Shown piece by piece: positions 22,690 to 30,794 of a DNA stretch of 36,720 bases; positions within the stretch are counted from its first letter, which is position 1, and every line of letters starts with the position of its first letter. The stretch comes from Planctomycetota bacterium (GTDB lineage Bacteria; Planctomycetota; UBA8742; UBA2392). Location of the stretch: contig JAJVIO010000042.1 in NCBI GenBank assembly GCA_022071975.1, forward strand, positions 1 to 36,720, in the 5' to 3' direction. Under the pieces are notes generated by a model. That model ran no database searches and had not been told where the DNA came from. It was given only the letters and a program-made list of their open reading frames with translations. Both the position numbers and the translations under genes were made by a program.

Positions 22690-24630
22690 ATGTCGCTGAA
22701 GCTGAAAGTCATCATCGCGGCCGTGACGTTGACCCTGCTGGGCGTCGGCCTGTTCGTTTCGTTCATGATTGCCACGCGGCTCGACACCTACGAGGTCGAG
22801 CGCGAAGACGTGAACCGCCCCAAGCCCCGCGACCTGCTGGCCGACGACAAGCTGGAAGACAAGCAGCCCGCCTTCGACCCGGAGCTGATCGACACCCGCC
22901 CCTTCGGCCCCGAGGACAACCGCTGGCAGATCAACGCCAGCGCGGCGGTGATCAAGCTGGACGTGCCCGACACCCGCAGCGACGAACACGAAGCCCTGCA
23001 GCGCCTGTACCCCGACTACGCCGCCGCCGCCAAAGCCCTGCGCGGCGCGGGTTTCGAGGTGCTGCCCAGCGTCAACCTGCTGGGCGGCAAGGCCAAGCAG
23101 TTCGACGACGGCCTGTACGCGGCCATGGACCAGTACATGGTCCAGAACGGCGAAGAGGGCGTGCGCGACATCGAGCTGTGCGTACGCCAGGTGCTGACCG
23201 AGCTGAACCCGACCGGCGAAGCCTACGCCTGGCTGTTCGCCAGCCTTGAGGTCGGGCGCTTCATCACGCCCGAAGAACACCAGCGCCGCCCGCGCCAGGT
23301 GGACCGATTCGTGGAAACCTTCCTGGCCGACGAAGCGCAGTCGCGCCCGGTGGGCTTCTACACCTGGAACGAGAACCTGGTGCGGGTGTTTCAGTTCCTG
23401 CGCTACCTGCAACAGCCCTTCGATAAGCGCGAAGGCACGCCCCAGGTGCTGGCCAACGCGCTGGCGCGCAACAGCCAGGCGCGCGAGCAGTACACCCGCA
23501 TGCTGGAGTTCTACGCGCACCTGACCAACCCCTTTGACAGCCTGTCGCTGCTGCCGCTGGCGGACGAGCTGTACGCCGGCAAGCCGCTTGCCGACGTCGC
23601 CAGCGCCGTGGGAGTGCGCAAGCCGCTGGTTTCTTTCCTGCCCTATTCGGACAGCAAGGAGACCGCCCTGTTCGACCGCCTCTATCCGCGCGGCCTGCCG
23701 CCCTCGGCCGACCTGATGGCGGACCTGATCAACGCGATTCGCAGCGGCGAGCTGGACCTCAAGCCCAGCGAACACAGCGGCTGGTACGACTACCAGCTGT
23801 ACGCGCTGGAAAGCCTGGTGCTTCCCGAGAAAGGCGAAGGCAACGACAAGCTGCTGCTGACCAGGAAATACAAGCTGCGCCTGCTGGAAGCATTTAAAGC
23901 CATGGTCACCAAGACCCGCGAGACGCACATCCGGCAGATGGGCGAGGCCAAAAGCAGTATGGCTGCGCCGCCAGACGAAGGCCTTGCCCCGCGTCTGCGT
24001 GTTGAGCCCAACCCCAGCTACTACCTGCGCATCGCCCGCAGTTACGCCTTCCTCCAGAACTTCCTGGAAGCCAACGTGCAGGACCTGAACTCGCTGCCCG
24101 GCTTCCGCGCCGAAGGCAACCGCGGCAAGCCCCTGGGCGAAGAGCTGGAGTCCATGCGCCTGCTGTTCTACGGCCTGTACTTCGTGAGCTGCGAAGACAT
24201 CGGCCACAAGCCGCAACTGCTGGAGGGCGAAAACGCCGACCCCGACTACACCCGCGCCATCGCCGCCGACTGGCTCAAGAGCTGGGAGACCGACCCGGAC
24301 CTCGCCGTGGACACCCGCGTGGCCGTGCCCATCTATCGCGACGACCGGGTCAGCCGCTTCTGGTGCACGCTGGGTGTCAGGCCGATCAAGCTGGAAGCCA
24401 ACTACGCCCGCCGCCCAAGCTGGCGCCCCCTGCCGGCCGCGGGCGAACAGCCGCAGCCCTGGCAGGAGCTGGAGAGCTACAAGGTGCAGAAGGCCGAATG
24501 GGTGATCCTCGGTGACGACTTCGCCGAGGTGCAGCTGGGGGCAAAGGCCACCTTGACCCGCGGCGAGCTGCAGAAGGTCTGCGACCAGGGCGGCAGCAAG
24601 GAAGAGATCATCAAGGCCCTCGGCAAGTAG
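22690..24630 (+). CDS. Large membrane-anchored protein of unknown function
   Basis: The product has 646 residues. One membrane segment lies at 6-28 (KVIIAAVTLTLLGVGLFVSFM), so most of the protein is probably outside the cytoplasm. The rest is mixed helix, rich in Tyr, Leu and charged residues, with many helix-capping Asp and Pro. No signature motif or repeat was found and no family is recognised. The start is ATG 22690, supported by the spaced -10 hexamer. It is a stand-alone gene flanked by the palindrome cluster upstream and two hairpins downstream. G+C content and codon use resemble the rest of the window. Confidence 0.65.
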   Translation: MSLKLKVIIAAVTLTLLGVGLFVSFMIATRLDTYEVEREDVNRPKPRDLLADDKLEDKQPAFDPELIDTRPFGPEDNRWQINASAAVIKLDVPDTRSDEHEALQRLYPDYAAAAKALRGAGFEVLPSVNLLGGKAKQFDDGLYAAMDQYMVQNGEEGVRDIELCVRQVLTELNPTGEAYAWLFASLEVGRFITPEEHQRRPRQVDRFVETFLADEAQSRPVGFYTWNENLVRVFQFLRYLQQPFDKREGTPQVLANALARNSQAREQYTRMLEFYAHLTNPFDSLSLLPLADELYAGKPLADVASAVGVRKPLVSFLPYSDSKETALFDRLYPRGLPPSADLMADLINAIRSGELDLKPSEHSGWYDYQLYALESLVLPEKGEGNDKLLLTRKYKLRLLEAFKAMVTKTRETHIRQMGEAKSSMAAPPDEGLAPRLRVEPNPSYYLRIARSYAFLQNFLEANVQDLNSLPGFRAEGNRGKPLGEELESMRLLFYGLYFVSCEDIGHKPQLLEGENADPDYTRAIAADWLKSWETDPDLAVDTRVAVPIYRDDRVSRFWCTLGVRPIKLEANYARRPSWRPLPAAGEQPQPWQELESYKVQKAEWVILGDDFAEVQLGAKATLTRGELQKVCDQGGSKEEIIKALGK

Positions 24631-24651
24631 GGACACGCTGCTGCGTGTCCC
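24630..24651 (+). terminator. Hairpin GGGACACGC/GCGTGTCCC after the gene at 22690
   Basis: A 9-bp perfect stem with a TGCT loop begins on the last base of the stop codon. There is no T-run, so it may protect the 3' end or aid termination. Confidence 0.5.
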
Positions 24652-24673
24652 CGGTCGTGGCTACCTACCAAAC

Positions 24674-24747
24674 CCCGGGCGGTTTAGGTGGAACTCGCGG
24701 CTTCACGCTGAACCGCCCGGGATTGGCATCCCGGGCTTTGGTTTTTT
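24674..24747 (+). terminator. Intrinsic terminator with an alternative, mutually exclusive stem
   Basis: The terminator stem GCCCGGGAT/ATCCCGGGC (24715-24723 with 24728-24736) is followed by TTTGGTTTTTT. Its left arm can instead pair with an upstream arm (CCCGGGCGGTT 24674-24684 with AACCGCCCGGG 24711-24721). A close relative lies at 36496-36526. Confidence 0.65.
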
Positions 24748-24786
24748 GCGGACGGGACGTCCGCGCTCCCGTGTCGCACCCACCGG

Positions 24787-24792
24787 TATAGT
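24787..24792 (+). promoter_or_regulatory. Putative -10 (TATAGT) for the small gene at 24844
   Basis: TATAGT would give a start near 24799 and a leader of about 45 bases ending in a Shine-Dalgarno sequence. No good -35 is seen. Confidence 0.35.
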
Positions 24793-24843
24793 CAAATGGT
24801 CCGCGGCGGATGGTCTGCCGTGCACCCCATACCGGAGGTTGCC

Positions 24844-25311
24844 ATGCAACCCGAAACCCAGGCTGGTCTGGAAACCAGCAAGGCCTTCCTGAAAGACTGC
24901 GTCGAGCTGACTCACCGCCTGCTCAAGCAGCAGCTTGCCGCCCTGGAGCGCGGCGAGGAAATCGACTGGAAAACCGCCCGCGAGCTGGTGCGCGAAGGGC
25001 GCGCCTCGGCCCGCCAACTGGCGCAGATCGCGAGCCTCGAGTTGCGCGCCGCCAGACAAGCGCCGGCCGAGAGCAGCCCCGAGTCCCAACCCGTGCCGCA
25101 GCTCAACCTGCCGCAGCAGACGCTGCAGGAGTTCGCGCAGTCGATGATGGTCTGGACCAACGAGCTGCGCCAGGCGACGCCGGGCAACATCCCGCCCCTG
25201 CCCAGGCCGGCGCGGGAGCTGATGGAACGCGTCGGCCTCGACCCGGAGCGCGACGACAGCCTCGAGAAGCTGTTGCGCATCCTGGAAGGGCAGCAGGCAG
25301 TGGCGGCGTAG
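24844..25311 (+). CDS. Small helical cytoplasmic protein, unknown function
   Basis: The product has 155 residues with no signal peptide or membrane segment. The protein is mostly charged helix (residues about 8-70 and 85-110), with a proline-rich break at 70-84 and a C-terminal helix ending in GLDPERDDSLEKLLRILEG. A coiled-coil or adaptor role is possible, but no family is recognised. ATG 24844 is chosen because CGGAGG lies seven bases upstream, the clearest ribosome-binding site in the window; an in-frame ATG at 24796 lies at the likely transcript start and has none. It converges with spoVG. Confidence 0.65.
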   Translation: MQPETQAGLETSKAFLKDCVELTHRLLKQQLAALERGEEIDWKTARELVREGRASARQLAQIASLELRAARQAPAESSPESQPVPQLNLPQQTLQEFAQSMMVWTNELRQATPGNIPPLPRPARELMERVGLDPERDDSLEKLLRILEGQQAVAA

Positions 25312-25409
25312 GAGCGCGGGCGTCTCGCCGGCATGGCGCGCGTGCGTCACGCACGCGCGGCGGTGCGGTCGAGACGACCGCACCGGGTGCAGGCATGATG
25401 CCTGCGCTC
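25312..25409. repeat. Cluster of three hairpins in the convergent gap before spoVG
   Basis: The hairpins are GCGCGTGCGTCACGCACGCGC, GGTGCGGTCGAGACGACCGCACC (stem 10 bp) and GCAGGCATGATGCCTGC. Being symmetric they could end transcription from either side; no T-run is present. Confidence 0.6.
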
Positions 25410-25417
25410 CCCGGCGC

Positions 25418-25825
25418 CTACTCGTCGCTGGATTCGCCGTTGCCGCGGCGGGCGGCTTCCTTTTCGTAGGCGTCGAGGATCGCCTTGTGCACGTAGTCGC
25501 GCACTTCACTGCGGATCGGGTGCACCAGGTCGAAATGCAGCTTGGCACGGCCGCGGGCATCTGTGTCGGCGCGGTTGTGTGTGAGATTGCCGCCGCATTC
25601 GTTGCAGAACTTGGCGCGCAGATGGTTTTTGTAACTGCACCTGGGGCACTTGTCGGTGATTTTGCGCGAAGGCATGGCGATGAACGGCGCGTCATCGCCT
25701 TGGATGATCTTGAGGTCTTTGATAACAAACGCGTTGTTGAGCGTGACGCTGCAGTAGCCGAGAAGCTTTTCGTCTTCTTCGGATGCCAACTTCACCCTGA
25801 CTTCCGTGACTTCAATGTCACGCAT
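25418..25825 (-). CDS. spoVG: SpoVG-family RNA/DNA-binding regulator with inserted zinc ribbon
   Basis: The product has 135 residues. Residues 1-57 are the typical SpoVG N-terminus (MRDIEVTEVRVKL, then LKIIQG and FIAMPSRK). An inserted zinc ribbon follows with CPRC at 60-63 and CNEC at 74-77. The C-terminus HFDLVHPIRSEVRDYVHKAI is the SpoVG helix. SpoVG proteins bind nucleic acids and tune gene expression. Firmicute SpoVG lacks the zinc ribbon. ATG 25825 is chosen by alignment to the family; an ATG at 25849 would start inside ispE. The gene begins only four bases after the ispE stop, so the two are co-transcribed. The ispE-spoVG neighbourhood is also known from Bacillus. Confidence 0.88.
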   Translation of the reverse strand: MRDIEVTEVRVKLASEEDEKLLGYCSVTLNNAFVIKDLKIIQGDDAPFIAMPSRKITDKCPRCSYKNHLRAKFCNECGGNLTHNRADTDARGRAKLHFDLVHPIRSEVRDYVHKAILDAYEKEAARRGNGESSDE

Positions 25826-25829
25826 GGGT

Positions 25830-26702
25830 CTATTCCCACACCGCACCACGGGGCAAGGTCTTCACCGCGAAAGCCCGCCCCAGTTGCCTTCTTTTTAATG
25901 ACTGGGCCAGCGTTTCGGCCGATGACCGGTCCGGCATCAGGAAAGCGATGGACGAACCTGAGCCGCTCACGAAACGCACAAGCACTTCGGGTTCATGTGC
26001 AGTTTCGCCCCACACCGAATGCAGCCGGGAGGAGACGCGAAGTGCCGCATCCTGCAGCCGGTTGAAAACCAGACCGGCTAACTCCGAAATGTTGCCCGTG
26101 TATCTGAAATCATGAAATAAGTAACAATCGCGTGGCTGGTACGTCAAGTGACCGGCGAGCTCCTGATAGACCTTTGAAGTTGGGCAAACGTCCTCAGGAT
26201 ACAGGATCACAAGGTTTACACCTACTATATCTTGTATGCTTTCGATGATTTCGCCACGGCCAGTACATATGGCAGTGCCGCCATCGATGAAGAAAGCACA
26301 GTCGCTTCCCACCTTAGACACGACCGTCCGCAGGACCTGATTGCCCAAATTCAGACCCCATAGGCGATTCAAGGCAATAAGTGCATTCGCGGCGTCGCTG
26401 CTGCCGCCGCCTAAGCCGGCGCCGTGGGGGACCAGTTTCTTCAATATGATGCGCGCCCCGCGCCCCGGTGCGTACTGGTCGCGCAGCAGCTCGGCCGCGC
26501 GGTACACCAGGTTCTGGCGCGGGTCGCCGAGGTCGATGTTGCAGGAGAGACTGAGTTGGCCGGCGGGGTCGTCCTCGACGCTGATTTCGTCGAACAGGTC
26601 GATGGCCTGCATGACGGTGGCGATTTCGTGGTAGCCGTCGGGGCGCTTGCCCAGGATTTCCAGGAACCAGTTGATCTTGGCAGGGGCTTTGATGGTCAGC
26701 AT
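25830..26702 (-). CDS. ispE: 4-diphosphocytidyl-2-C-methyl-D-erythritol kinase
   Basis: The product has 290 residues, the usual IspE length. The N-terminus has IKAPAKINWFLEILGKRPDGYH. The GHMP-kinase ATP loop is PHGAGLGGGSSDAA at 92-105. GSDCAFF near 132 holds the catalytic Asp, and GSGSSIAFL is the third GHMP motif. The enzyme phosphorylates CDP-methylerythritol in the non-mevalonate isoprenoid pathway. Composition is split: the first ~105 codons (26401-26700) count about 66% G+C, while 26041-26340 counts about 51%. The reading frame and active-site motifs are intact on both sides. It is transcribed with spoVG, four bases apart. Confidence 0.92.
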   Translation of the reverse strand: MLTIKAPAKINWFLEILGKRPDGYHEIATVMQAIDLFDEISVEDDPAGQLSLSCNIDLGDPRQNLVYRAAELLRDQYAPGRGARIILKKLVPHGAGLGGGSSDAANALIALNRLWGLNLGNQVLRTVVSKVGSDCAFFIDGGTAICTGRGEIIESIQDIVGVNLVILYPEDVCPTSKVYQELAGHLTYQPRDCYLFHDFRYTGNISELAGLVFNRLQDAALRVSSRLHSVWGETAHEPEVLVRFVSGSGSSIAFLMPDRSSAETLAQSLKRRQLGRAFAVKTLPRGAVWE

Positions 26703-26706
26703 GCAG

Positions 26707-26796
26707 GTAGAGGTCAGGGTTCAGAGGTTAGAGGTCAGGGAAACACATTCGAAACGATATCAGGAGCTTCCCTGACCTCTAGCCTCCGACCTCTAA
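26707..26796. repeat. GAGGTTAGAG/CCTCCGACCTC inverted repeat
   Basis: The arms are AGGTCAGGGTTCAGAGGTTA and CTCTAGCCTCCGACCTCTAA, of the same family as 20941-21033. It fills the gap between the Hcp-like gene and ispE, both minus strand. Confidence 0.75.
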
Positions 26797-26800
26797 GGCG

Positions 26801-27268
26801 TCACGGCGTCGTCGGCTTCAACTCCGCGCTGCCGTTCTGCTCGCCCTCGGTCACCCGGATGCGCAGCTTCTCGAACGAGAAGGCGATGTCTTCAACCGGC
26901 CGGTAGTCCGGGCCGTGGACCGAGCCGCCCGGGTTGACGCGGCTGACCTTGGCGTTGAGCAGTTCGTAGCTGAGGCGGTAGATTTCCTTGCCGTCTTTCT
27001 CGGCGATCATCTCGATCAGCACCTGGTGCAGGGTTTCGCCGGTCTGGCAGAGGCGCATGAAGACGGGCGTGGCGGCGTCGGTCTCGCGCATCACCGAAAC
27101 GTCGTAGATCTGCACCCGTCGCGGCGAGCCTGCCACGGTCGGGTCGGCGTAGATGCCGTGGCTGAACGAGAGCAGGTCGCACTTGTCGCGCACGTTGTCG
27201 CCGGGCTTGACGTAGCGGTCCAGGCCGCCGGCGCGCAGAGTCCAGCGTTTCTTGATTTCATCCGGCAT
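26801..27268 (-). CDS. Hcp-like protein (type VI secretion tube protein family)
   Basis: The product has 155 residues, close to Hcp length. Landmarks of the Hcp fold are in order: CDLLSFSHGI at 30-39, RRVQIYDVSVMRETDAATPVFMR at 50-72 (strand, Asp-rich turn, then the conserved helix), TLHQVLIEMIAE, EIYRLSYELLNAKVSRVNPGG at 95-115, and VEDIAFSFEKLRIRV at 125-139. Hcp forms hexameric rings in the type VI tube and can carry effectors; Hcp-like proteins without a full system also exist. No tssB, tssC, vgrG or clpV is present in the window. The gene follows a Ser/Thr kinase on the same strand. The start is ATG 27268, with GGGGA upstream. Confidence 0.72.
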   Translation of the reverse strand: MPDEIKKRWTLRAGGLDRYVKPGDNVRDKCDLLSFSHGIYADPTVAGSPRRVQIYDVSVMRETDAATPVFMRLCQTGETLHQVLIEMIAEKDGKEIYRLSYELLNAKVSRVNPGGSVHGPDYRPVEDIAFSFEKLRIRVTEGEQNGSAELKPTTP

Positions 27269-27298
27269 GGCAGGTCCCCGCAGGACGTGAGCAACCTG

Positions 27299-27304
27299 AG
27301 TCTA
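27299..27304 (-). promoter_or_regulatory. Putative -10 (TAGACT) of the Hcp-like gene
   Basis: TAGACT would give a leader of about 24 bases with a GGGGA ribosome site. No clear -35 was found; read-through from the kinase gene is also possible. Confidence 0.35.
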
Positions 27305-27343
27305 CCCTGTGAAGGCGCGACCGGTGGGGGAAAAGCCGGCCGG

Positions 27344-30300
27344 CTACTTCTCGAGTTCGGCGATCCAGACTTCCACCTCAGCCTTGTTCTCGGTGTCCGG
27401 AACGCGCTGCAGGTATTCGCGATAGTCGGCCAAGGCCTTGTCTTTCTCGCCCATCAGGTGGTAGCAGCGCCCGCGCAAGTACCAGCTGACCGGCAGCAAC
27501 GCGCCGCCGCCGACGTTGATGATGTAGCTGCAGTCGTCAATCGCGCCCTGGTACTGGCCGGCCTGCAGCCGGTAGGAAGCCCGGTTGCTGTATGCCCAGA
27601 TGTGGCCGGGCGACACTTCGAGCATGCGGGTAAGGTCGGCGATGGCGCCGTCAATGTCGCCCAGCTTGCCACGGGCCACGGCTCGGTTGTTCCAGGCTTC
27701 GGCGATGTACGGGTCCAGCTCAAGGGCGCGCGTGGCGTCGCCGATTGCCAGTTCATACCTCTCCAGCTCGCAGTAATTGCCCGCCCGGTTGGCGAACGCG
27801 ACAGCCGAGTAGGGGTCAAGCTCGATCGTCACGTTGGAGTCCGCCAGGGCGCCCTCCAGGTCGCGCAGAGCGTACTGGCGGAAGAAGGCGCGCCAGTTGC
27901 GGCAGGCGATGTCTCTTGGCCCCAGTTCCACGGCGCGCTCCAGGTCGGTGCGGGCCTGCTCCAGCCTGCCCAGCCGCTGGCAGATATGTCCGCGCAACCC
28001 CCAGGCCCTTGCCAGGCCGGGGTCCAGGGCGATCACCCGGTCCAGCAGCTCCAGGGCTTTCTCGTTGTACTCCAGCGCCGCGGCTTTCAGCATCAGGGCG
28101 GAGGTGTTGTCGGGTTCAAGGGCCAGCGCTGCCTCCACGTCCTCGGAGGACTGCGTTTTCAGCTTCTGGTCTCTGCGCACGCGGGCCCGCTCCAGGTACT
28201 CCTCCACCGTTCGGGGCTGCGGCAGGTCCGCGGGCTCAGGTACGCGGTCGAAGAAACGCTTGGCCTGGCCCCAGACATAACTGGCCGGCCCAAAGCGCCC
28301 CCGCGCCGCCACCAGCGGCGCGTAGGCCAGCGGGTGCGCCGTCTGGCACAGCGCCGTGGCGCACTCGATGGCCAGGCGCGGGTCTTCAATCTTCTCCATG
28401 AACGCGGCCAGCGGCGGCACCGCCTTTTCCGGCAGCTCCAGCCAGCCCAGCACCCGGCACGCCAGCGTGATCGCGTCGCGCTCCGGCTGCGTCCACAGCA
28501 GCTCAACGCCGCTGCCGCCGGCCGCCTTCTCCGTCGCGGGATCCAGCACGCCGGCCAGCAGCTCCACCGTCTGCGTCTCGCGGTAGGCGCTGAGCTGGAT
28601 CACGTAGTCCTCAAGCCGGATGTTGCCGCGCGGCCGCCCGTACCGCGCCAGCCCCTGCCGCACGTCGGCCAGCGCGTCCTCGATCGCCTGCTTGTGCCGC
28701 GCCAGCAGCGCGCTGCGCCCGGCCTCGATGCGCCCCAGCCACTCCTCGCGCTCGCCGCTGTCGGTGCCCTCCACGATGAACTCGGCCAGCGCGAAGTCTT
28801 CGTTCAGCAACGCCAGCTCGGCCGCCCGAAGCCGCGTGGCGCGCAGGCTTGCACGGTCCTGAGCCAGCACCGACTCCGGCACGAACTCGTGGCTGCGCCC
28901 GGCCACCGGCGCGGTTTCCAGGCGGATCAACTCCGTCTGCGCGGCCGCCACGGCCAGCAGCCCCGAAACAATACGCGCGTTCTCGGCCCGGTCGGCGGGC
29001 GCCAGGCCCCCGTCCGCCGCGCCTCGCGCCTGCAACTCGGCGATGCGCGTACGCGCCTCGGATGCCAGGTTGCCCGGCCTGAGCCCCAGCAGCCGCGCGC
29101 GCTGGGCGTCGATTTCGCCCTGTCGCGTCTCGATCAGTTTGTCGCGCTCCTGCTGCTGCTTCTGCTCCGCGGCGATGCGCGCCTCGCGCTCGCGCTCGGC
29201 GGCTTGCAGGTTCAGTTGCGCCTGGTCGCGCTCGCCGGCCACCCGGTCAAATGCGTATACCCCGCCCGCCAGGCCAAGCAGCAGCGCCACCGCCGCCACG
29301 CTCACGGCCCCCTTGTGGCGCCGCACGAAGCGTTTCAGCAGCTCGCGCGAACTGTAGCGGTACACGCTGAGGTTGCGCCCGTCGCGGAACGCCAGCACCT
29401 CGGCCGCCAGCTTCTCGGCCGATTCCAGGCGCTGGGCCGGCTCGCGCGCCATGGCCTTGTGCACCAGGCTGACCAGGTCCGGCGGGGCCTCGCGCGGCAG
29501 CGGCTCGGGTTCAAGCACCAGCACCTTGGCCAGCACGTCCCGCGCCGTGCCGCCCTGGTAGGGCGGACGGCCGGAAAGCAACTCGTACAGGATCGCGCCC
29601 AGGGCGTACACGTCGGCGCGCTCGTCCACCTTGTCGAGCTCGCCGCGCGCCTGCTCAGGGGGCATGTAGGCCGGCGTGCCGAGGATCGCGCCGTCGAGTG
29701 TGCGGTTGTCCGGGTCTTCCTGCATCAGCGAGGGCGAGAACACCTGCTGGTCCGCGCGGCGCTTGATGCTGCTGGAATCCTCCTGCCCCTGCACCCGCGC
29801 CAGGCCCCAGTCCAGCACCATCGTCTCGCCGAAGTCGCCCAGCATGATGTTGGCGGGCTTCAGGTCGCGGTGGATCACGCCCCGGCTGTGCGCGTAGGCC
29901 ACCGCGTTGCACACGTCCGTGAAGGCGTCCAGCAGCTTCAGCCGCTCCGCCAGCTTCTGCTGCGGGCTTGCCTCACTGTGCTGGATCTGCAGCAGGCGGT
30001 GCGCCATGGTACGGCCGCGCACCAGCTTCATGGTGTAGAACACCGAGCCGTCGTCGCGCGCGGCGATTTCGTAGACCGGCACGATGTTCGGGTGCTCGAG
30101 CTGCCCGGTGACCTTGGCCTCGCGCAGGAAGCGCTCGACCAGCTCCGGCGTGTCGGTGATGTGGCTGGTGCCGCGCCCGGCCTGCGGCGGCAGCAGCTCT
30201 TTCAGCGCCACCTCGCGCCCCACGGCCGTGTCCAGCGCCACCCAGATCACGCCCATGCCGCCGCGGGCGAACTCTTTCTTGACCTGGTAGCGGCCGCTGG

Positions 30301-30787
30301 CGGATGCCGCGGGCAGGCGGCGGGTCATTTCGGCCACGCGCTCGCGCCGGTCGGCGATGCTGGAAAGGGCCTTGGTGGCGGCTTCGGAGGAGGTGTCGGG
30401 TTTTAACGAGAAGAGCGTGGACTGGGCCTGCGCGTCCACACCCAGGCCGGCCAGCGTTTCGGCCAGGGGCTGCATGGCCAGGGATTCCACCTCGGCAACA
30501 ATCTCCGCCCGGGCCGAGCTCGGCGCCACGGACAGCAAAGTCTGCATGGCATCGGCCGGGGCGGCCGAGCCCGTGCTGGAGAGTGGTGCGGCTGAGCCTG
30601 CGGGCGGCCCCGACAATCCAGCGGGTGGGCCCGACAAACCTGTGGGTGGGCCCGACAATCCTGTCGGGCTTCCCTGATTCAAGTCAGCCAGAACCCGCAC
30701 GGCCTCATCAGGCGAAAGGAATCCGCGCTGCACGGCCAGCACAGCCGCCAGCACAGCCTTATGCCGCAAGGGATCCCCCTCAACCAT
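27344..30787 (-). CDS. Transmembrane Ser/Thr protein kinase with C-terminal TPR repeats
   Basis: The product has 1,147 residues. After an N-terminal helical region with a GLSGPP heptad repeat (about 40-63), the kinase domain spans about 165-455. It contains the glycine loop EFARGGMGVIWVA, the ATP Lys in VALKELL, catalytic HRDLKPANIM near 305, DWG in place of DFG near 325, and PPEQARG near 372. One membrane segment lies at about 487-509. A coiled coil rich in Glu, Arg and Gln follows (about 515-565). The last ~250 residues are TPR repeats (NRAGNYCELERYELAIGDAT and similar). The kinase would be cytoplasmic and the TPR part outside. The DWG variant is common in planctomycete and myxobacterial kinases. 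The Hcp-like gene downstream is a possible target. Confidence 0.88.
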   Translation of the reverse strand: MVEGDPLRHKAVLAAVLAVQRGFLSPDEAVRVLADLNQGSPTGLSGPPTGLSGPPAGLSGPPAGSAAPLSSTGSAAPADAMQTLLSVAPSSARAEIVAEVESLAMQPLAETLAGLGVDAQAQSTLFSLKPDTSSEAATKALSSIADRRERVAEMTRRLPAASASGRYQVKKEFARGGMGVIWVALDTAVGREVALKELLPPQAGRGTSHITDTPELVERFLREAKVTGQLEHPNIVPVYEIAARDDGSVFYTMKLVRGRTMAHRLLQIQHSEASPQQKLAERLKLLDAFTDVCNAVAYAHSRGVIHRDLKPANIMLGDFGETMVLDWGLARVQGQEDSSSIKRRADQQVFSPSLMQEDPDNRTLDGAILGTPAYMPPEQARGELDKVDERADVYALGAILYELLSGRPPYQGGTARDVLAKVLVLEPEPLPREAPPDLVSLVHKAMAREPAQRLESAEKLAAEVLAFRDGRNLSVYRYSSRELLKRFVRRHKGAVSVAAVALLLGLAGGVYAFDRVAGERDQAQLNLQAAEREREARIAAEQKQQQERDKLIETRQGEIDAQRARLLGLRPGNLASEARTRIAELQARGAADGGLAPADRAENARIVSGLLAVAAAQTELIRLETAPVAGRSHEFVPESVLAQDRASLRATRLRAAELALLNEDFALAEFIVEGTDSGEREEWLGRIEAGRSALLARHKQAIEDALADVRQGLARYGRPRGNIRLEDYVIQLSAYRETQTVELLAGVLDPATEKAAGGSGVELLWTQPERDAITLACRVLGWLELPEKAVPPLAAFMEKIEDPRLAIECATALCQTAHPLAYAPLVAARGRFGPASYVWGQAKRFFDRVPEPADLPQPRTVEEYLERARVRRDQKLKTQSSEDVEAALALEPDNTSALMLKAAALEYNEKALELLDRVIALDPGLARAWGLRGHICQRLGRLEQARTDLERAVELGPRDIACRNWRAFFRQYALRDLEGALADSNVTIELDPYSAVAFANRAGNYCELERYELAIGDATRALELDPYIAEAWNNRAVARGKLGDIDGAIADLTRMLEVSPGHIWAYSNRASYRLQAGQYQGAIDDCSYIINVGGGALLPVSWYLRGRCYHLMGEKDKALADYREYLQRVPDTENKAEVEVWIAELEK
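30605..30669. repeat. In-frame 21-bp tandem repeat inside the kinase gene
   Basis: Three 21-bp units share GCCCGACAA and GTGGGTGG words and encode a seven-residue GLSGPPA/T repeat. The end unit CCCGACAATCCTGTCGGG is itself palindromic. It looks like an intergenic-type repeat kept in frame. Confidence 0.7.
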
Positions 30788-30794
30788 GCCGCGC

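Noticed and set aside
22597..24636. A minus-strand open frame of 679 codons opposite the membrane protein gene
   Set aside because: It runs into palindromic repeats and has shadow-like composition; the plus frame has a start with a spaced -10, a membrane segment and normal composition.
24796..24843. An earlier in-frame ATG for the small gene at 24844
   Set aside because: It lies at the predicted transcript start without a ribosome site, whereas 24844 follows CGGAGG at proper spacing.
26915..30406. A plus-strand open frame of over 1,100 codons opposite the Hcp-like and kinase genes
   Set aside because: It has no domain, signal or motif and is rich in Arg, Ala, Gln and His as expected for the complement of a G+C-rich gene; the minus strand encodes clear kinase, TPR and Hcp domains.
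30605..30669. A short array of repeats with a CRISPR-like look
   Set aside because: The units are contiguous 21-mers without spacers and lie in frame in a coding region; no cas genes are present.
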